From: CAYLJO01 sp964383905
Lineage (GTDB): Bacteria > Acidobacteriota > Blastocatellia > Pyrinomonadales > Pyrinomonadaceae
Length of the DNA: 64,000 bases
Direction of reading: 5' to 3'
NCBI GenBank assembly: GCA_964383905.1
Contig: CAYLJO010000003.1
Span: 11,949 to 75,948 of the forward strand
In this document: positions 19,073 to 28,409 of the stretch, piece by piece
How the letters are laid out: every line of letters begins with the position of its first letter
How positions within the stretch are numbered: position 1 is the first letter of the stretch
The notes under the pieces: model-generated
The model's database searches: none
Seen by the model: the letters and a program-made list of their open reading frames with translations, nothing else
What the model was told of the DNA's origin: nothing
Translations under genes and position numbers: made by a program

Positions 19073-21046
19073 ATGATGAAAAAAACGACGGCTTTGATCG
19101 TGCTCGCTGTGCTCCTCGCCTCGTCGGTATGCGGTCAGGTGCCGAACTTGCCGAAGACTCCGAACAAGGAAGGCGGCGAGCTAACCGTGCCGTCGAACGT
19201 GCCATCGGGCGTCCACGAGTTATCGGCCCAGGACCTGGAGGCTTTCCTCGACGGCATCGTGCCGCTGCAACTCGGGCGCGATGACATCGCGGGCGCGACC
19301 GTCGCCGTCGTCAAGAACGGGAAGATCCTATTCGCCAAAGGTTACGGTTACGCCGATTACGAAAAGAGAAAGCCCGTCTCGGCGGAGGAGACGCTGTTCC
19401 GGCCCGGCTCGGTGTCCAAGCTCTTCACCTGGACGGCGGTGATGCAGCTCTTCGAGCAGGGCAAGCTCGATCTCGACCGCGACGTTAATGCTTACCTCGA
19501 TTACAAGATTCCCGACGCCTACGGACAGCCGGTCACGCTGAAGAACATATTGTCGCACACGCCCGGCTTCGACGAGCAGGCTAAGGACATATTAAACGGC
19601 AGCGCCGCCAGCCCCGACCTCGGCCAGTATCTGAAGACGCACATCCCGGCGCGCGTCTACCCGCCGGGGACGGTCACGTCATACTCAAACTACGGCGCGG
19701 CGCTCGCCGGCTACATCGTCGAGCGCGTGTCGGGTCACCCGTTCAATGAGTATGTCGCAGGGAACATTCTCAAGCCGCTCGGCATGACTCATTCAACATT
19801 CGCACAGCCCCTGCCGGCAAATCTGGCCCCGTCCATGTCCAACGGCTACGAGCTTGCATCCGGCGGGCCGAAGCCGTTTGAAGTGATTGGCCCCTTCCCC
19901 GCCGGAAGCCTGAGCAGCACAGCCGGGGATATGGCGCGCTTCATGGTCGCGCACCTGCAAGACGGGCAGTTGGGCGACGCACGAATACTCCGGCCCGAGA
20001 CGGCGCGGCTCATGCACAGTCGGCTGTTCGCGCTCGACCCGGCGGCGAACGCGATGTGCTACGGCTTCTACGAAGAGTCGCGCAACGGGCAGCGGATCAT
20101 CGGACACGGAGGCGACACCGCCTACTTCCACAGCGACCTGCACCTGATTCCTGATGCGGGGGTCGGATTTTTTGTCTCGCACAACAGTCGGGGGCGCGGC
20201 GACCTTCTGCCGCGAACGACGCTCTGGGAGATGTTTCTTGATCGTTACTTCCCCTACACGCCACCCGCCACACCAACGCTCGGCAGCGCGAAGGAAGATG
20301 CCAGAGCCGTCAGCGGCTCATACATCTTGAGCCGCCGGAGCGAGACCTCGTTTTTAAATGCGGTGTCCCTGCTCGGAGAAGCCACCGTCGCGCCGGCCGG
20401 GGACGGGATGATCGAGGTCGCGCAGATGACCGGCGCGAACGGCAAGCCCAAACGCTGGCGGGAGGTCGCGCCCATGACGTTCCTCGAAGAGAACGGGCAG
20501 GAGAAACTCATCTTCAAACCGGACCAGAGCGGGCGCATGCAGATAATCTTGCCCTACCCGTTTTTTATCTTTCAGCGCGTGGGGTTTTGGGAGAACCAGA
20601 AGGTTCTCTTGCCGGTCTTAGCAGTTTCGCTGTTCATCATGCTGCTCACGCTTGTGTTGTGGCCGGTCGCATTCTTCGTGCGGCGACACTACGGGCACAA
20701 GCTGGAGTTGACGCCGGCGGAGCGGCGACTGCGGCTAATTATTCGGATCGCCTTTGCGTTGGACCTGCTCTTTGTCGTGGCGATGACCGTTTTCGTGCTT
20801 TACGGGAGCACACACCTTGAAGCCTTCACTGACCGCTGGAATATGCGGCTCCATCTTATTCAAGTGATTGGCGTGATCGGGGCGGTTGGCACGCTGGCGG
20901 TCCTTTATAACGCCGTCCACTCATGGATGAATAAACGAAACCGAATCTGGGGCAAGCTTCAGGCAACAATACTGGCGCTCGCGTGCCTCGGCCTGCTGTG
21001 GTTCACCTTTGTGAGCCACCTATTACACTTCAGCTCGAACTATTGA
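19073..21046 (+). CDS. Serine hydrolase (beta-lactamase family) with four C-terminal membrane helices
   Basis: About 657 residues. ATG 19073 follows TTGGAGC with good spacing and opens a signal peptide (TTALIVLAVLLASSVCG); the longest frame starts at 19013. The catalytic motifs are S113-V-S-K116, the Y-S-N of TSYSNYG and H-G-G of GHGGDT. The last 170 residues hold four hydrophobic segments (beginning VLLPVLAVSLFIML, LIIRIAFALDLLFV, LIQVIGVIGAVGTL and ATILALACLGLLWF), so the hydrolase domain is tethered to the membrane and faces the periplasm. It is related to the preceding gene only in the catalytic domain. Substrate unknown. Confidence 0.87.
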   Translation: MMKKTTALIVLAVLLASSVCGQVPNLPKTPNKEGGELTVPSNVPSGVHELSAQDLEAFLDGIVPLQLGRDDIAGATVAVVKNGKILFAKGYGYADYEKRKPVSAEETLFRPGSVSKLFTWTAVMQLFEQGKLDLDRDVNAYLDYKIPDAYGQPVTLKNILSHTPGFDEQAKDILNGSAASPDLGQYLKTHIPARVYPPGTVTSYSNYGAALAGYIVERVSGHPFNEYVAGNILKPLGMTHSTFAQPLPANLAPSMSNGYELASGGPKPFEVIGPFPAGSLSSTAGDMARFMVAHLQDGQLGDARILRPETARLMHSRLFALDPAANAMCYGFYEESRNGQRIIGHGGDTAYFHSDLHLIPDAGVGFFVSHNSRGRGDLLPRTTLWEMFLDRYFPYTPPATPTLGSAKEDARAVSGSYILSRRSETSFLNAVSLLGEATVAPAGDGMIEVAQMTGANGKPKRWREVAPMTFLEENGQEKLIFKPDQSGRMQIILPYPFFIFQRVGFWENQKVLLPVLAVSLFIMLLTLVLWPVAFFVRRHYGHKLELTPAERRLRLIIRIAFALDLLFVVAMTVFVLYGSTHLEAFTDRWNMRLHLIQVIGVIGAVGTLAVLYNAVHSWMNKRNRIWGKLQATILALACLGLLWFTFVSHLLHFSSNY

Positions 21047-21265
21047 AGGCCATGCGGGGGGCTGTGAAGAAGACCGATGAATTATTGCCGGGGCCGACGA
21101 TCAACTCTGCGCCTGCGGATGCGGCACGTGCCGCTTCGACGAAGTCGCGCAGACGATTGGCGGTGCCGCACTCTCCACCGCTGCTCTGAAAGGTTCGACG
21201 GAAAAAGAGCAATTCGCCGGGGAGCCGGCCCGGTAGCGCTCATTCGCACAAGCCGAAGCATAACT

Positions 21266-22441
21266 ATGACGAGGGAGCTTGATTCTTCCGAACTGGCGGC
21301 GGTGAGCGCTTTTCTCGCGCGCCGGCAAGACGAGATCGTAAAAGTGATCTGCCGGCTCATAGAAATAGAGTCCCCGTCGGGCGACGTCCAGGGCAGCCGG
21401 GCAGCCGCCGCGTTGCTGGAGGAGGCCGCGCATAGTATCCCATCCGTCAATTCTGTCGAGCGGATCGCCAGCCCGGACTACGGCGAGCACCTGCTGATTC
21501 GCGCCTTTTGCGGCGACGCCGGAAGCGACAGGGGGACGCTGCTCCTCGGTCATACGGATACGGTTCACCCACGCGGCACGTTGAACTCCCCGCACGGACT
21601 CCGCGCGGAAGGAGACCGGCTCTATGGTCCGGGCGTCTTCGACATGAAGGCTGCTTGCGTGCTCGCCGTCGAAGCCCTGCGCTGCCTGACCGCCCTCGCC
21701 CTTAATCCTCAGCGCCCCGTGACGCTGCTCCTCACCTGCGATGAGGAGACCGGCAGCGCAACGGGTCGCCCGCTGGTCGAGCGTGAAGCGCGCCGCGCGG
21801 CGCAGGCGCTGGTGCTTGAGCCGCCCGCGGCCGGGGGGTGCGTGAAGACGGCGCGTAAAGGAGTCGGGGCGTGGACGGTGGCGGCTCAAGGCATCGCGTC
21901 ACACGCGGGTTTGAACCCGGAGGCGGGAGCCAGCGCCATCCTTGAGCTGGCGCGACAGACAGAGCGGCTCCATTCACTGAACGATCCGACACTCGGTACG
22001 AGCTTTAATGTCGGCGTTATTCGCGGCGGGACGCGCAGCAACGTCGTCGCGGCACAGGCGGAGATGGAAGTCGACGTGCGTTTCAGCGCAATGGATGAAG
22101 CGCGTCGCGTCAAGGATTTAATGAGCACCCTGCGGCCCTTTGACGGGCGTGTTCGACTCACCATCAAAGGCGGCATCAACCGTGCGCCGCTCGAGCGCAC
22201 GGCGGGCGTGGTGAAGCTGTTTCATCAGGCCCGGGAGATTGCCACCCGGCTTGGTTTTGACCTCGACGAACGCTCGGTCGGCGGGGCTTCGGACGGCAAC
22301 TTTGCCGCGGCCCTTAACGTCCCGGTGCTTGACGGTCTTGGAGTTGACGGCGACGGCGCGCACGCGGCGCACGAACACATCATGATCAGTGACATCGTAC
22401 CGCGCGCCTCACTGCTGGCGGGTTTAGTCGCCACGCTTTAA
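21266..22441 (+). CDS. M20-family metallohydrolase (aminoacylase/carboxypeptidase type)
   Basis: A 391-residue cytosolic M20 enzyme. The di-zinc motifs are complete: H96 with D98 (GHTDTVH), D126 (GVFDMKA), the catalytic pair E160-E161 (CDEETGS), E185 (LEPP) and the C-terminal HAAHEH at about 366-371. A dimerisation domain lies between (about 195-300). Family members hydrolyse N-acyl-L-amino acids or dipeptides. It is followed after 29 bases by the racemase, matching the Geobacillus arrangement in which an M20 enzyme desuccinylates the L-product. The open frame runs upstream to 21077, but that part is not family-like and ATG 21266 begins the M20 domain. Confidence 0.85.
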   Translation: MTRELDSSELAAVSAFLARRQDEIVKVICRLIEIESPSGDVQGSRAAAALLEEAAHSIPSVNSVERIASPDYGEHLLIRAFCGDAGSDRGTLLLGHTDTVHPRGTLNSPHGLRAEGDRLYGPGVFDMKAACVLAVEALRCLTALALNPQRPVTLLLTCDEETGSATGRPLVEREARRAAQALVLEPPAAGGCVKTARKGVGAWTVAAQGIASHAGLNPEAGASAILELARQTERLHSLNDPTLGTSFNVGVIRGGTRSNVVAAQAEMEVDVRFSAMDEARRVKDLMSTLRPFDGRVRLTIKGGINRAPLERTAGVVKLFHQAREIATRLGFDLDERSVGGASDGNFAAALNVPVLDGLGVDGDGAHAAHEHIMISDIVPRASLLAGLVATL

Positions 22442-22470
22442 CCCGACGTGTTCAACAGGACTCTAATGCT

Positions 22471-23598
22471 ATGAACCTACAATTAGAACGACTGGAACTC
22501 AGAGAGATCGAATTGCCGCTTAAATCGCCCTTCGAGACCAGCTTCGGGCGCACCACCCGGCGGCGCATTTTGATCGTCAGGGTGTTCGACAAGGGCGGGG
22601 CTTCCGGCTACGGCGAGTGCGTCGCCGGCGAGAACCCGTTTTATAATCACGAGACAATAGACACCGCGTGGCTGATGACGTCCAGGTACGTCGCGCCTCT
22701 AATGGCCGCGGCGCGGATCGAGAGCGCCGCTCAGGTGAGCCTGGCGCTCGCCTCGATCAGGGAAAACCGCATGGCAAAGGCCGGGGTTGAAGCGGCCGTC
22801 TGGGACCTCGAAGCGAAGCTGTCTCAAAAGCCCTTGTGGCAACAGATCGGCGGCACGCGGGACGAGATCACGTGTGGGGTTTCAATCGGCCTACAGAGTT
22901 CGACCGAAGCACTGCTCGACAAAGTTAGCCGCGAGATTGAGAGCGGTTATCAAAGAATCAAAATCAAAATCAAACCGGGGAAAGATGTTCAATTGGTGGA
23001 AGCCATCCGCCGAGAGTTTCCTTCGATCACGCTCTCGGTTGACGCAAACTCTGCCTACCAGCTCGAGACGGACGCCCCGTTGCTCAAGCGGCTCGATGAT
23101 TACCATCTCCTGATGATCGAGCAGCCGCTTACGCCGGGCGATCTCGTGGATCACAGTAAGTTACAGCGCGAACTCAAAACGGCGATCTGCCTTGACGAGT
23201 CAATCGTCTGCCTCGCGAACGCGCAGCACGCGCATGAGTTGGGCGCGTGCCGGATTATCAACATCAAACTCGGCCGCGTCGGCGGATACAGCGAGGCGAA
23301 AGCCATTCAGTCTTTCGCGCAATCTCACGGAATGCCCGTGTGGTGCGGCGGGATGCTCGAAGCGGGCATCGGGCGCGCGCACAACATCGCCCTCTCGACC
23401 CTTCCCGGCTTCACCCTGCCCGGCGATGTCTCCGCATCGGAAAGATACTGGGAGGAGGACATCATCGTGCCGCCCGTAACAGTGAGCAAGGAAGGCACTA
23501 TCAAAGCGCCGACGGGTCACGGCATCGGCTATGAAGTTAACGAAGCTCGCGTCGAGGCGCTGACTGTCCGGGGGGAGACGGTTCGGTTGATTTCCTGA
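22471..23598 (+). CDS. N-acyl(succinyl)amino acid racemase / o-succinylbenzoate synthase family
   Basis: A 375-residue enolase-superfamily enzyme. It has the catalytic KxK pair K164-x-K166 (RIKIKIKPGKD), metal ligands D191 (VDANSAY), E217 (MIEQPL) and D242 (CLDESI), and the opposing general acid/base K266 (NIKLGRVGG). The downstream WCGGMLEAGIGRAHN motif marks the OSBS/NSAR branch; dipeptide epimerases differ there. It interconverts N-acyl-D- and N-acyl-L-amino acids or makes o-succinylbenzoate. No other menaquinone genes are here, while the neighbours are an M20 hydrolase and, further upstream, a GNAT and D-aminoacylase. Racemase is therefore preferred over MenC. Confidence 0.85.
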   Translation: MNLQLERLELREIELPLKSPFETSFGRTTRRRILIVRVFDKGGASGYGECVAGENPFYNHETIDTAWLMTSRYVAPLMAAARIESAAQVSLALASIRENRMAKAGVEAAVWDLEAKLSQKPLWQQIGGTRDEITCGVSIGLQSSTEALLDKVSREIESGYQRIKIKIKPGKDVQLVEAIRREFPSITLSVDANSAYQLETDAPLLKRLDDYHLLMIEQPLTPGDLVDHSKLQRELKTAICLDESIVCLANAQHAHELGACRIINIKLGRVGGYSEAKAIQSFAQSHGMPVWCGGMLEAGIGRAHNIALSTLPGFTLPGDVSASERYWEEDIIVPPVTVSKEGTIKAPTGHGIGYEVNEARVEALTVRGETVRLIS

Positions 23599-23601
23599 TG
23601 G

Positions 23602-23835
23602 GTGGAGGCTGGTGACGGAAAGTTTAGAAGGCGGTTCGAGATAGTGACTACAAAAACCCGACCTGATATCAGGACAATTACACGATTCGCCGACACCGAT
23701 GTGTTCGACAACCACATGCGCTTTTGCATCGCACGCGAAGACGAGGTTTTACAAGGCGCGCTCGACAAACTTCGGAAGGCAAGGGCGGAAGGTCGTAGTC
23801 AGACTTTGGGAAGCCGGGAGGTTCGCACCGCATGA
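23602..23835 (+). pseudogene. Probable remnant of a PLP aminotransferase C-terminus
   Basis: A 77-codon GTG-started frame. Its middle (FDNHMRFCIAREDEVLQGALD, trimmed here to MRFCIAREDEVLQGALD, then KLRKA) resembles the last 30 residues of class I/II aminotransferases, the segment carrying the small-domain strand and final helix. Nothing of the large PLP-binding domain is present. Its stop overlaps the permease start (ATGA). It looks like the 3' end of a deleted operon gene lying between racemase and permease. It could alternatively be a chance resemblance in a spacer. Confidence 0.45.
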
Positions 23836-25181
23836 CGAATTTGCCGCGCACGCTGGGGCTACGTGATCTTTTCTTACTGACCATCGGCTCGGTGATCGGC
23901 TCCGGCATCTTTCTCGTGCCCGGCGCGGTGCTTCGCCAAGTGGATGGATTCGTCATCCCGGCCATGCTGGTTTGGTTAGTTGGTGGCGGCTTAAGCTTGC
24001 TTGGCGCGCTGACCTATAGTGAACTCGGCGCGATGAAACCGGCGGCAGGCGGACTCTACGTTTACATCCGCGACTGCTTCGGCAGATTCCCCGCCTTTCT
24101 CTTCGGCTGGACGCTCTTCTTCGTCATCAGTAGCGGCGCGGTTGCCACGCTCTCCGTCGCGTTCGGCGCATATCTCGGCGAGCTTCTGCCGCTCACGCCG
24201 CGCCTGGAGAAGTTGATCGCCGTCCTGATGATCTTCGTAGTGACGGCGGTCAATGTCGTCGGCACGCGGGCGAGCGCCGATTTGCAGAACTGGACGACCG
24301 CCACGAAAGTGCTCGGCATCCTGCTGATGAGCACCGTCCTGCTCTGGCTCGGACGTGGATTTCAGGGGGCAGGCCCGACGCTCTGGCCCGCTCATTACAA
24401 CCCGTCGCTCGCTTCCGGCTTCGGGCTGGCGATGATCGGCGTGTTGTGGGCTTATGAAGGTTGGCAGTTCGTTACCTACAGCGCCGGTGAAGCCGTCAAC
24501 GCGAAGCGTAACCTCCCGCTCGGCTTGGTAACGGGTACGGCGGCGCTGGTCGGAATCTACCTGCTCGCCAACTTCGGTTACCTCGCCGCGCTGGGGCCGA
24601 CGGGCGCGGCCGATTCTAACCGGCTTGCGGCGACGGCCGTTGCGGCGGTCGTAAGTCCGGCGGCGGCGAAGCTGGTCGCGCTCATGATTCTGATCTCGAT
24701 CTTCAGCGCCACGAATGGCACGATGCTCACTGCGCCGCGGGTCTATTATGCGATGGCGCGCGACCGGCTCTTCTTCCAGCGTCTGGCCGAAGTGCATCCG
24801 CGATTCAAGACGCCTGCGTTCGCCGTCGTCGCCGGGGCCGGCTGGTCGGTCGTCCTCGCCGTGACCGGCACGTTCGAGCAACTGCTGACCTATGTGGTGT
24901 TCATCGGCTGGATTTTTTACGCGCTGGCGGCGGCCGCCATTTTCATCTACCGGCGGCGTCAGCCCGACGCCGTGCGCCCTTACCGCGTGCCGGGCTATCC
25001 CTTCACGCCTTTGCTGTTCATCATCGCCGCCGCGGCGCTCGCTTTGAACACCATCGCCACGCAACCTGCGCGCGCGGCCGTCGGACTGGGCATCGTTCTC
25101 GTCGGCGCTCCCGCTTACCTGATCTGGCGCCCGAAAGGCGAGAGCATTGAGCAAAGTCCGGCAGGGGGAGAATTGAAATGA
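23832..25181 (+). CDS. APC-superfamily amino acid permease
   Basis: A 449-residue integral membrane protein with about 12 hydrophobic segments. The APC signature GSVIGSGIFLVPG is in the first helix, and the unwound-helix region SYSAGEAVNAKRNLP-type segment (YSAGEAVNAKRNLP) and the MARDRLFF loop follow. It resembles the LAT/SteT branch of amino-acid exchangers. Start and stop overlap both neighbours (ATGA junctions), so it is cotranslated with the VanX-type dipeptidase. It is expected to bring liberated amino acids or short D-residue products across the inner membrane. Confidence 0.9.
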   Translation: MTNLPRTLGLRDLFLLTIGSVIGSGIFLVPGAVLRQVDGFVIPAMLVWLVGGGLSLLGALTYSELGAMKPAAGGLYVYIRDCFGRFPAFLFGWTLFFVISSGAVATLSVAFGAYLGELLPLTPRLEKLIAVLMIFVVTAVNVVGTRASADLQNWTTATKVLGILLMSTVLLWLGRGFQGAGPTLWPAHYNPSLASGFGLAMIGVLWAYEGWQFVTYSAGEAVNAKRNLPLGLVTGTAALVGIYLLANFGYLAALGPTGAADSNRLAATAVAAVVSPAAAKLVALMILISIFSATNGTMLTAPRVYYAMARDRLFFQRLAEVHPRFKTPAFAVVAGAGWSVVLAVTGTFEQLLTYVVFIGWIFYALAAAAIFIYRRRQPDAVRPYRVPGYPFTPLLFIIAAAALALNTIATQPARAAVGLGIVLVGAPAYLIWRPKGESIEQSPAGGELK

Positions 25182-26296
25182 AGCCGTTGATCAGGCAGAT
25201 AATCATCCTGGCGCTCGTCGCGTCAGCCTCATCGCTCGCGCCGCTTGTTGTGACGTACGGCGCGAACGCGGCGGACGCGGGGAGGCATTCTTCAAATTTT
25301 CATCCTTCGAAGGGGGTCGCTCAACGGAGCGTGCCCGGACAGGCGAAGCCGCTGCCCGCGCCCGCGCGCTGGCGCGGACTGATCGGCGAGTACGGGCCGG
25401 ACGATGGCATCCTGTACATACTCGAAAAAGACGGGAGGCTTTACGCCCTGTTCAAGCGAGTCGAATCGGAGCCGCTGACCGAGGTCTCGGCAAATATCTT
25501 TAAGTTTCCGGCGCAGGGAGTGCGCGCTGGCCAGCGACTCGTCTTCACGCGCGACGCGCGCGGGCGCGCGACGCAGGCCGAAGTCGGAAACGTCCTCTAC
25601 AAACGCCGGCAGATCGGGCCGGAAGAAGGCGCTAACCAACTGCGCGTGACGCCCCTGCGCCCCGCCCCCGAATTGCTGAAAGAGGCGCGCAAAGCCTCCC
25701 CGCCGAAAGAGAGCGGGGAGTTTCGCCAGACAGATTTAGTGGAGCTGACGAAACTCGACCCGACGATCAAGCTCGAAATCCGTTACGCCACGACCAACAA
25801 TTTATTCGGCACCGTCTTCTACTCCGAAGCCCGCGCCTTCATGCAGCGCCCCGCGGCCGAGGCGCTCGTCCGCGTTAACCGCAGGCTGAAGGAGAAAGGC
25901 TACGGGCTGCTCGTGCATGACGCTTATCGCCCCTGGTACGTGACCAAAGTTTTCTGGGACGCGACGCCCGACGATAAGAAGAAGTTCGTCGCCGACCCGT
26001 CACAAGGCTCACGACACAACCGCGGCTGCGCCGTTGACCTGTCGCTCTACGATCTGAAGACTGGCAAGCCCGTCGAAATGGTCAGCACTTACGACGAGAC
26101 GACCGACCGCGCCTACCCCGACTACCCCGGCGGCACGTCACTCCAGCGTTGGCACCGCGATCTCCTTCGCGCCGCGATGGAGGCGGAAGGTTTCAAGGTG
26201 TACGAGGCGGAGTGGTGGCACTTCGATTACAAGGACTGGCAGCACTACAGAATCGGCAACGTGCCTTTCGAGCAGATCGGCAAGAACCAGAAATGA
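25178..26296 (+). CDS. VanX-type D-Ala-D-Ala dipeptidase, exported
   Basis: A 372-residue protein with an N-terminal signal segment, an approximately 130-residue beta-rich domain (about 55-185) and a C-terminal M15D dipeptidase domain. Zinc ligands and catalytic residues follow the VanX pattern: R251 (DAYRPW), H280 and D287 (S-R-H-N-R-G-C-A-V-D), and E345 with H348 (EWWHFDY). It cleaves D-Ala-D-Ala or related dipeptides, producing D-alanine. The ATG overlaps the permease stop. Cytosolic VanX enzymes serve vancomycin resistance; this exported, transporter-coupled form fits nutrient salvage from cell-wall peptides better, and no vanHA genes are nearby. Confidence 0.87.
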   Translation: MKPLIRQIIILALVASASSLAPLVVTYGANAADAGRHSSNFHPSKGVAQRSVPGQAKPLPAPARWRGLIGEYGPDDGILYILEKDGRLYALFKRVESEPLTEVSANIFKFPAQGVRAGQRLVFTRDARGRATQAEVGNVLYKRRQIGPEEGANQLRVTPLRPAPELLKEARKASPPKESGEFRQTDLVELTKLDPTIKLEIRYATTNNLFGTVFYSEARAFMQRPAAEALVRVNRRLKEKGYGLLVHDAYRPWYVTKVFWDATPDDKKKFVADPSQGSRHNRGCAVDLSLYDLKTGKPVEMVSTYDETTDRAYPDYPGGTSLQRWHRDLLRAAMEAEGFKVYEAEWWHFDYKDWQHYRIGNVPFEQIGKNQK

Positions 26297-26350
26297 TTCC
26301 GAGCAAAGGGCGGTAAAGGAAAGGGACGAAACTCTTGCGGAGGGAAATCC

Positions 26351-28111
26351 ATGCGCATCATCGTGAGCTTTATCCTGCTCCTGTCGGCCCCGCTTGCCCG
26401 TCCGACCTTTGGTCAACCACAAACGACGACAGGCAACCCCGCGGCAGCCCAAACTGCCGTTGAAGTAAACATAGAGTTCGACCGGCGAGTCCCCATGCGC
26501 GACCGGACGGAGTTGTCAGCCGACATCTACCGGCCTGCAGCGCCGGGGCGTTTCCCCGTCATCCTCACGCGCACGCCTTACACCAAGATCGGCGCGAGCA
26601 CGTTGAAGTTCGCACGATACTTCGTCGCGCACGGTTATGTCTTCGTGGCGATGGACGTGCGCGGGCGCGGCGACTCTGACGGCACGTTCGTGCCTTACCG
26701 CAACGAAGGGCAGGACGGCTACGACGCCGTCGAGTGGTGCGCCGAGCAGCCGTGGTCAACCGGCAAGGTCGGCACGCTCGGCGGCTCGTACAATGGCGCC
26801 ATCCAGTGGCTCACCGCCGTCCAGCAGCCCCCGCACCTCGCGGCCATGATCGTGCTCGCCTCGCCGTCCGACCCGTTCGTGGAGTGGCCGACCGGCCAGC
26901 CGATTCCGCCGGACATCAGTTGGTATCACTTCACCTCGGGGCACGTCCTCCAGAACATGGAGGCGGTGGACTGGAACCAACTCTACCTGCATCTGCCGCT
27001 CGTCACGATGGACGAGGCCATGGGGCGATCGAACCATAACTGGAAGGAGGTGGTCGAGCACTCCAAGCTGGACGGCTGGTGGGAGCCGCTGCGCTATCAG
27101 AACAAGTACGACCGCGTGCGCGTGCCCGTGCTCGGCATCTCCGGCTGGTACGACGACGAGCAGGTCGGCACGCCTCTCAACTACATCGGCGTGACGACTA
27201 GAGGCGCCACGCCGGAAGTTCGCCGCAGCCAGAGACTCTTGCTGGGGCCGTGGCCGCACGCCATCAACTCCTCGACTAAGCTCGGCGAAGTTGAATTCGG
27301 CCCCGCCGCCGTCATCGACATGAATGCCTACTGGCTGCGCTGGTTCGACCACTGGCTGAAGGGGAGCGACGACAGGCTAATGGAAGAACCGCCCGTGCGC
27401 ATCTTCGTGATGGGCGAGAACGTCTGGCGCGGCGAGAACGAATGGCCCCTTGCGCGCACGCGCTGGACGAAATATTACCTCCACAGCAGTGGGCACGCGA
27501 ACACCCTGTCCGGCGACGGCACGCTCACGACCGCAGCAGCACCGGCGAACGAGCCTACGGACAATTACACATACGACCCGGCGAAGCCCGTCCCGTTCAT
27601 TACTGACCCGAGCTTCGCGCAGATCGGGGGCCCGGACGATTATCGTCAGGTCGAGCAGCGTAATGATGTGCTCGTCTATACCGGTGAGCCCCTCGCAGAG
27701 GACATGGAAGTGTGTGGGCCCGTTCGCGCACAGCTCTCGGCGGCCTCTTCAGCGCATGATACGGACTTCATGGCGAAGCTCATAGACGTGTGGCCCAACG
27801 GCTTCGCGCAGCGGCTTATTGACGGCATGGTGCGCGCGCGATTCCGCGAAGGGATGGACAAGCCATCGCTCATCGAGCCGGGGCGCGCCTACGTTTACGA
27901 CCTCGATCTGTGGAACACGTGCCAGTTGTACCGGCAGGGGCACCGCGTCAGGCTCGAAATCTCTTCGAGCGCCTTTCCGAAGTACGACCGGAATCTCAAC
28001 ACGGGTGAGCCACTCGGCCAGACGACGCGGATGCAGGCGGCGCAGCAGAAAATCTATCACGACCGCGAGCGCCTCTCCTACGTGTTGCTGCCAATCGTGC
28101 CGCGAAGGTAG
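26351..28111 (+). CDS. CocE/NonD-family alpha/beta hydrolase, secreted
   Basis: A 586-residue S15/CocE-type serine hydrolase with a signal peptide (ending RPTFGQ). The nucleophile motif is GGSYNG with S146, preceded by the oxyanion segment DVRGRGDSDG; the histidine is in GPWPHA. The C-terminal third is the jelly-roll domain typical of X-Pro dipeptidyl-peptidases and cocaine esterase. GGAGGG six bases before ATG fixes the start. Substrates may be X-Pro peptides, acylated amino acids or esters; its setting favours peptide derivatives. It ends the tight part of the array; a gap of 298 bases without a recognisable feature follows. Confidence 0.87.
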   Translation: MRIIVSFILLLSAPLARPTFGQPQTTTGNPAAAQTAVEVNIEFDRRVPMRDRTELSADIYRPAAPGRFPVILTRTPYTKIGASTLKFARYFVAHGYVFVAMDVRGRGDSDGTFVPYRNEGQDGYDAVEWCAEQPWSTGKVGTLGGSYNGAIQWLTAVQQPPHLAAMIVLASPSDPFVEWPTGQPIPPDISWYHFTSGHVLQNMEAVDWNQLYLHLPLVTMDEAMGRSNHNWKEVVEHSKLDGWWEPLRYQNKYDRVRVPVLGISGWYDDEQVGTPLNYIGVTTRGATPEVRRSQRLLLGPWPHAINSSTKLGEVEFGPAAVIDMNAYWLRWFDHWLKGSDDRLMEEPPVRIFVMGENVWRGENEWPLARTRWTKYYLHSSGHANTLSGDGTLTTAAAPANEPTDNYTYDPAKPVPFITDPSFAQIGGPDDYRQVEQRNDVLVYTGEPLAEDMEVCGPVRAQLSAASSAHDTDFMAKLIDVWPNGFAQRLIDGMVRARFREGMDKPSLIEPGRAYVYDLDLWNTCQLYRQGHRVRLEISSSAFPKYDRNLNTGEPLGQTTRMQAAQQKIYHDRERLSYVLLPIVPRR

Positions 28112-28409
28112 CGTCATGGTTTGAGGATAAATTCGGAGGACGCCATCAATTTTAGTCAGGGGTGCGACCGGGCGTGCCGGTCAGGAATTAACGGAGCGAT
28201 TAGTGGCGGCGGTTGAGCCGGTTCGCATGCCGATCCGCGGCGAGCATCAGAGCGGCAAAGTTCAAAGACAGGGCGGAAATTGCGCCCGCTTGCTCCGGCT
28301 GACCTTGCCGCCGTCGCTGCTCAGTCGCCGTAGCAAGGTGTAAAGTTGAGTAACATTCCAGGCGGCGCCGCGGCGTTCGCCGAGATCGAACCTTTTGTGA
28401 GAGTCACCG

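Noticed and set aside
21077..21265. N-terminal extension of the M20 frame and a cysteine-rich stretch in another frame here (CACGCGTC)
   Set aside because: Neither reads as a domain; the M20 fold begins at 21266 and the Cys-rich piece is a short fragment without a start site.
22471..23598. Dipeptide (L-Ala-D/L-Glu) epimerase, suggested by the cell-wall context
   Set aside because: The C-terminal motif GMLEAGIGRAHN belongs to the OSBS/NSAR branch rather than the epimerase branch.
23991..25154. Minus-strand open frame of 387 codons opposite the permease
   Set aside because: Arg/Asp/Gly-rich translation with no family pattern; the plus strand has an unmistakable APC transporter. Long antisense frames are expected in this G+C-rich DNA.
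25178..26296. Vancomycin-resistance role for the VanX-type protein
   Set aside because: No vanH, vanA or two-component genes are nearby and the protein is exported; salvage is more likely.
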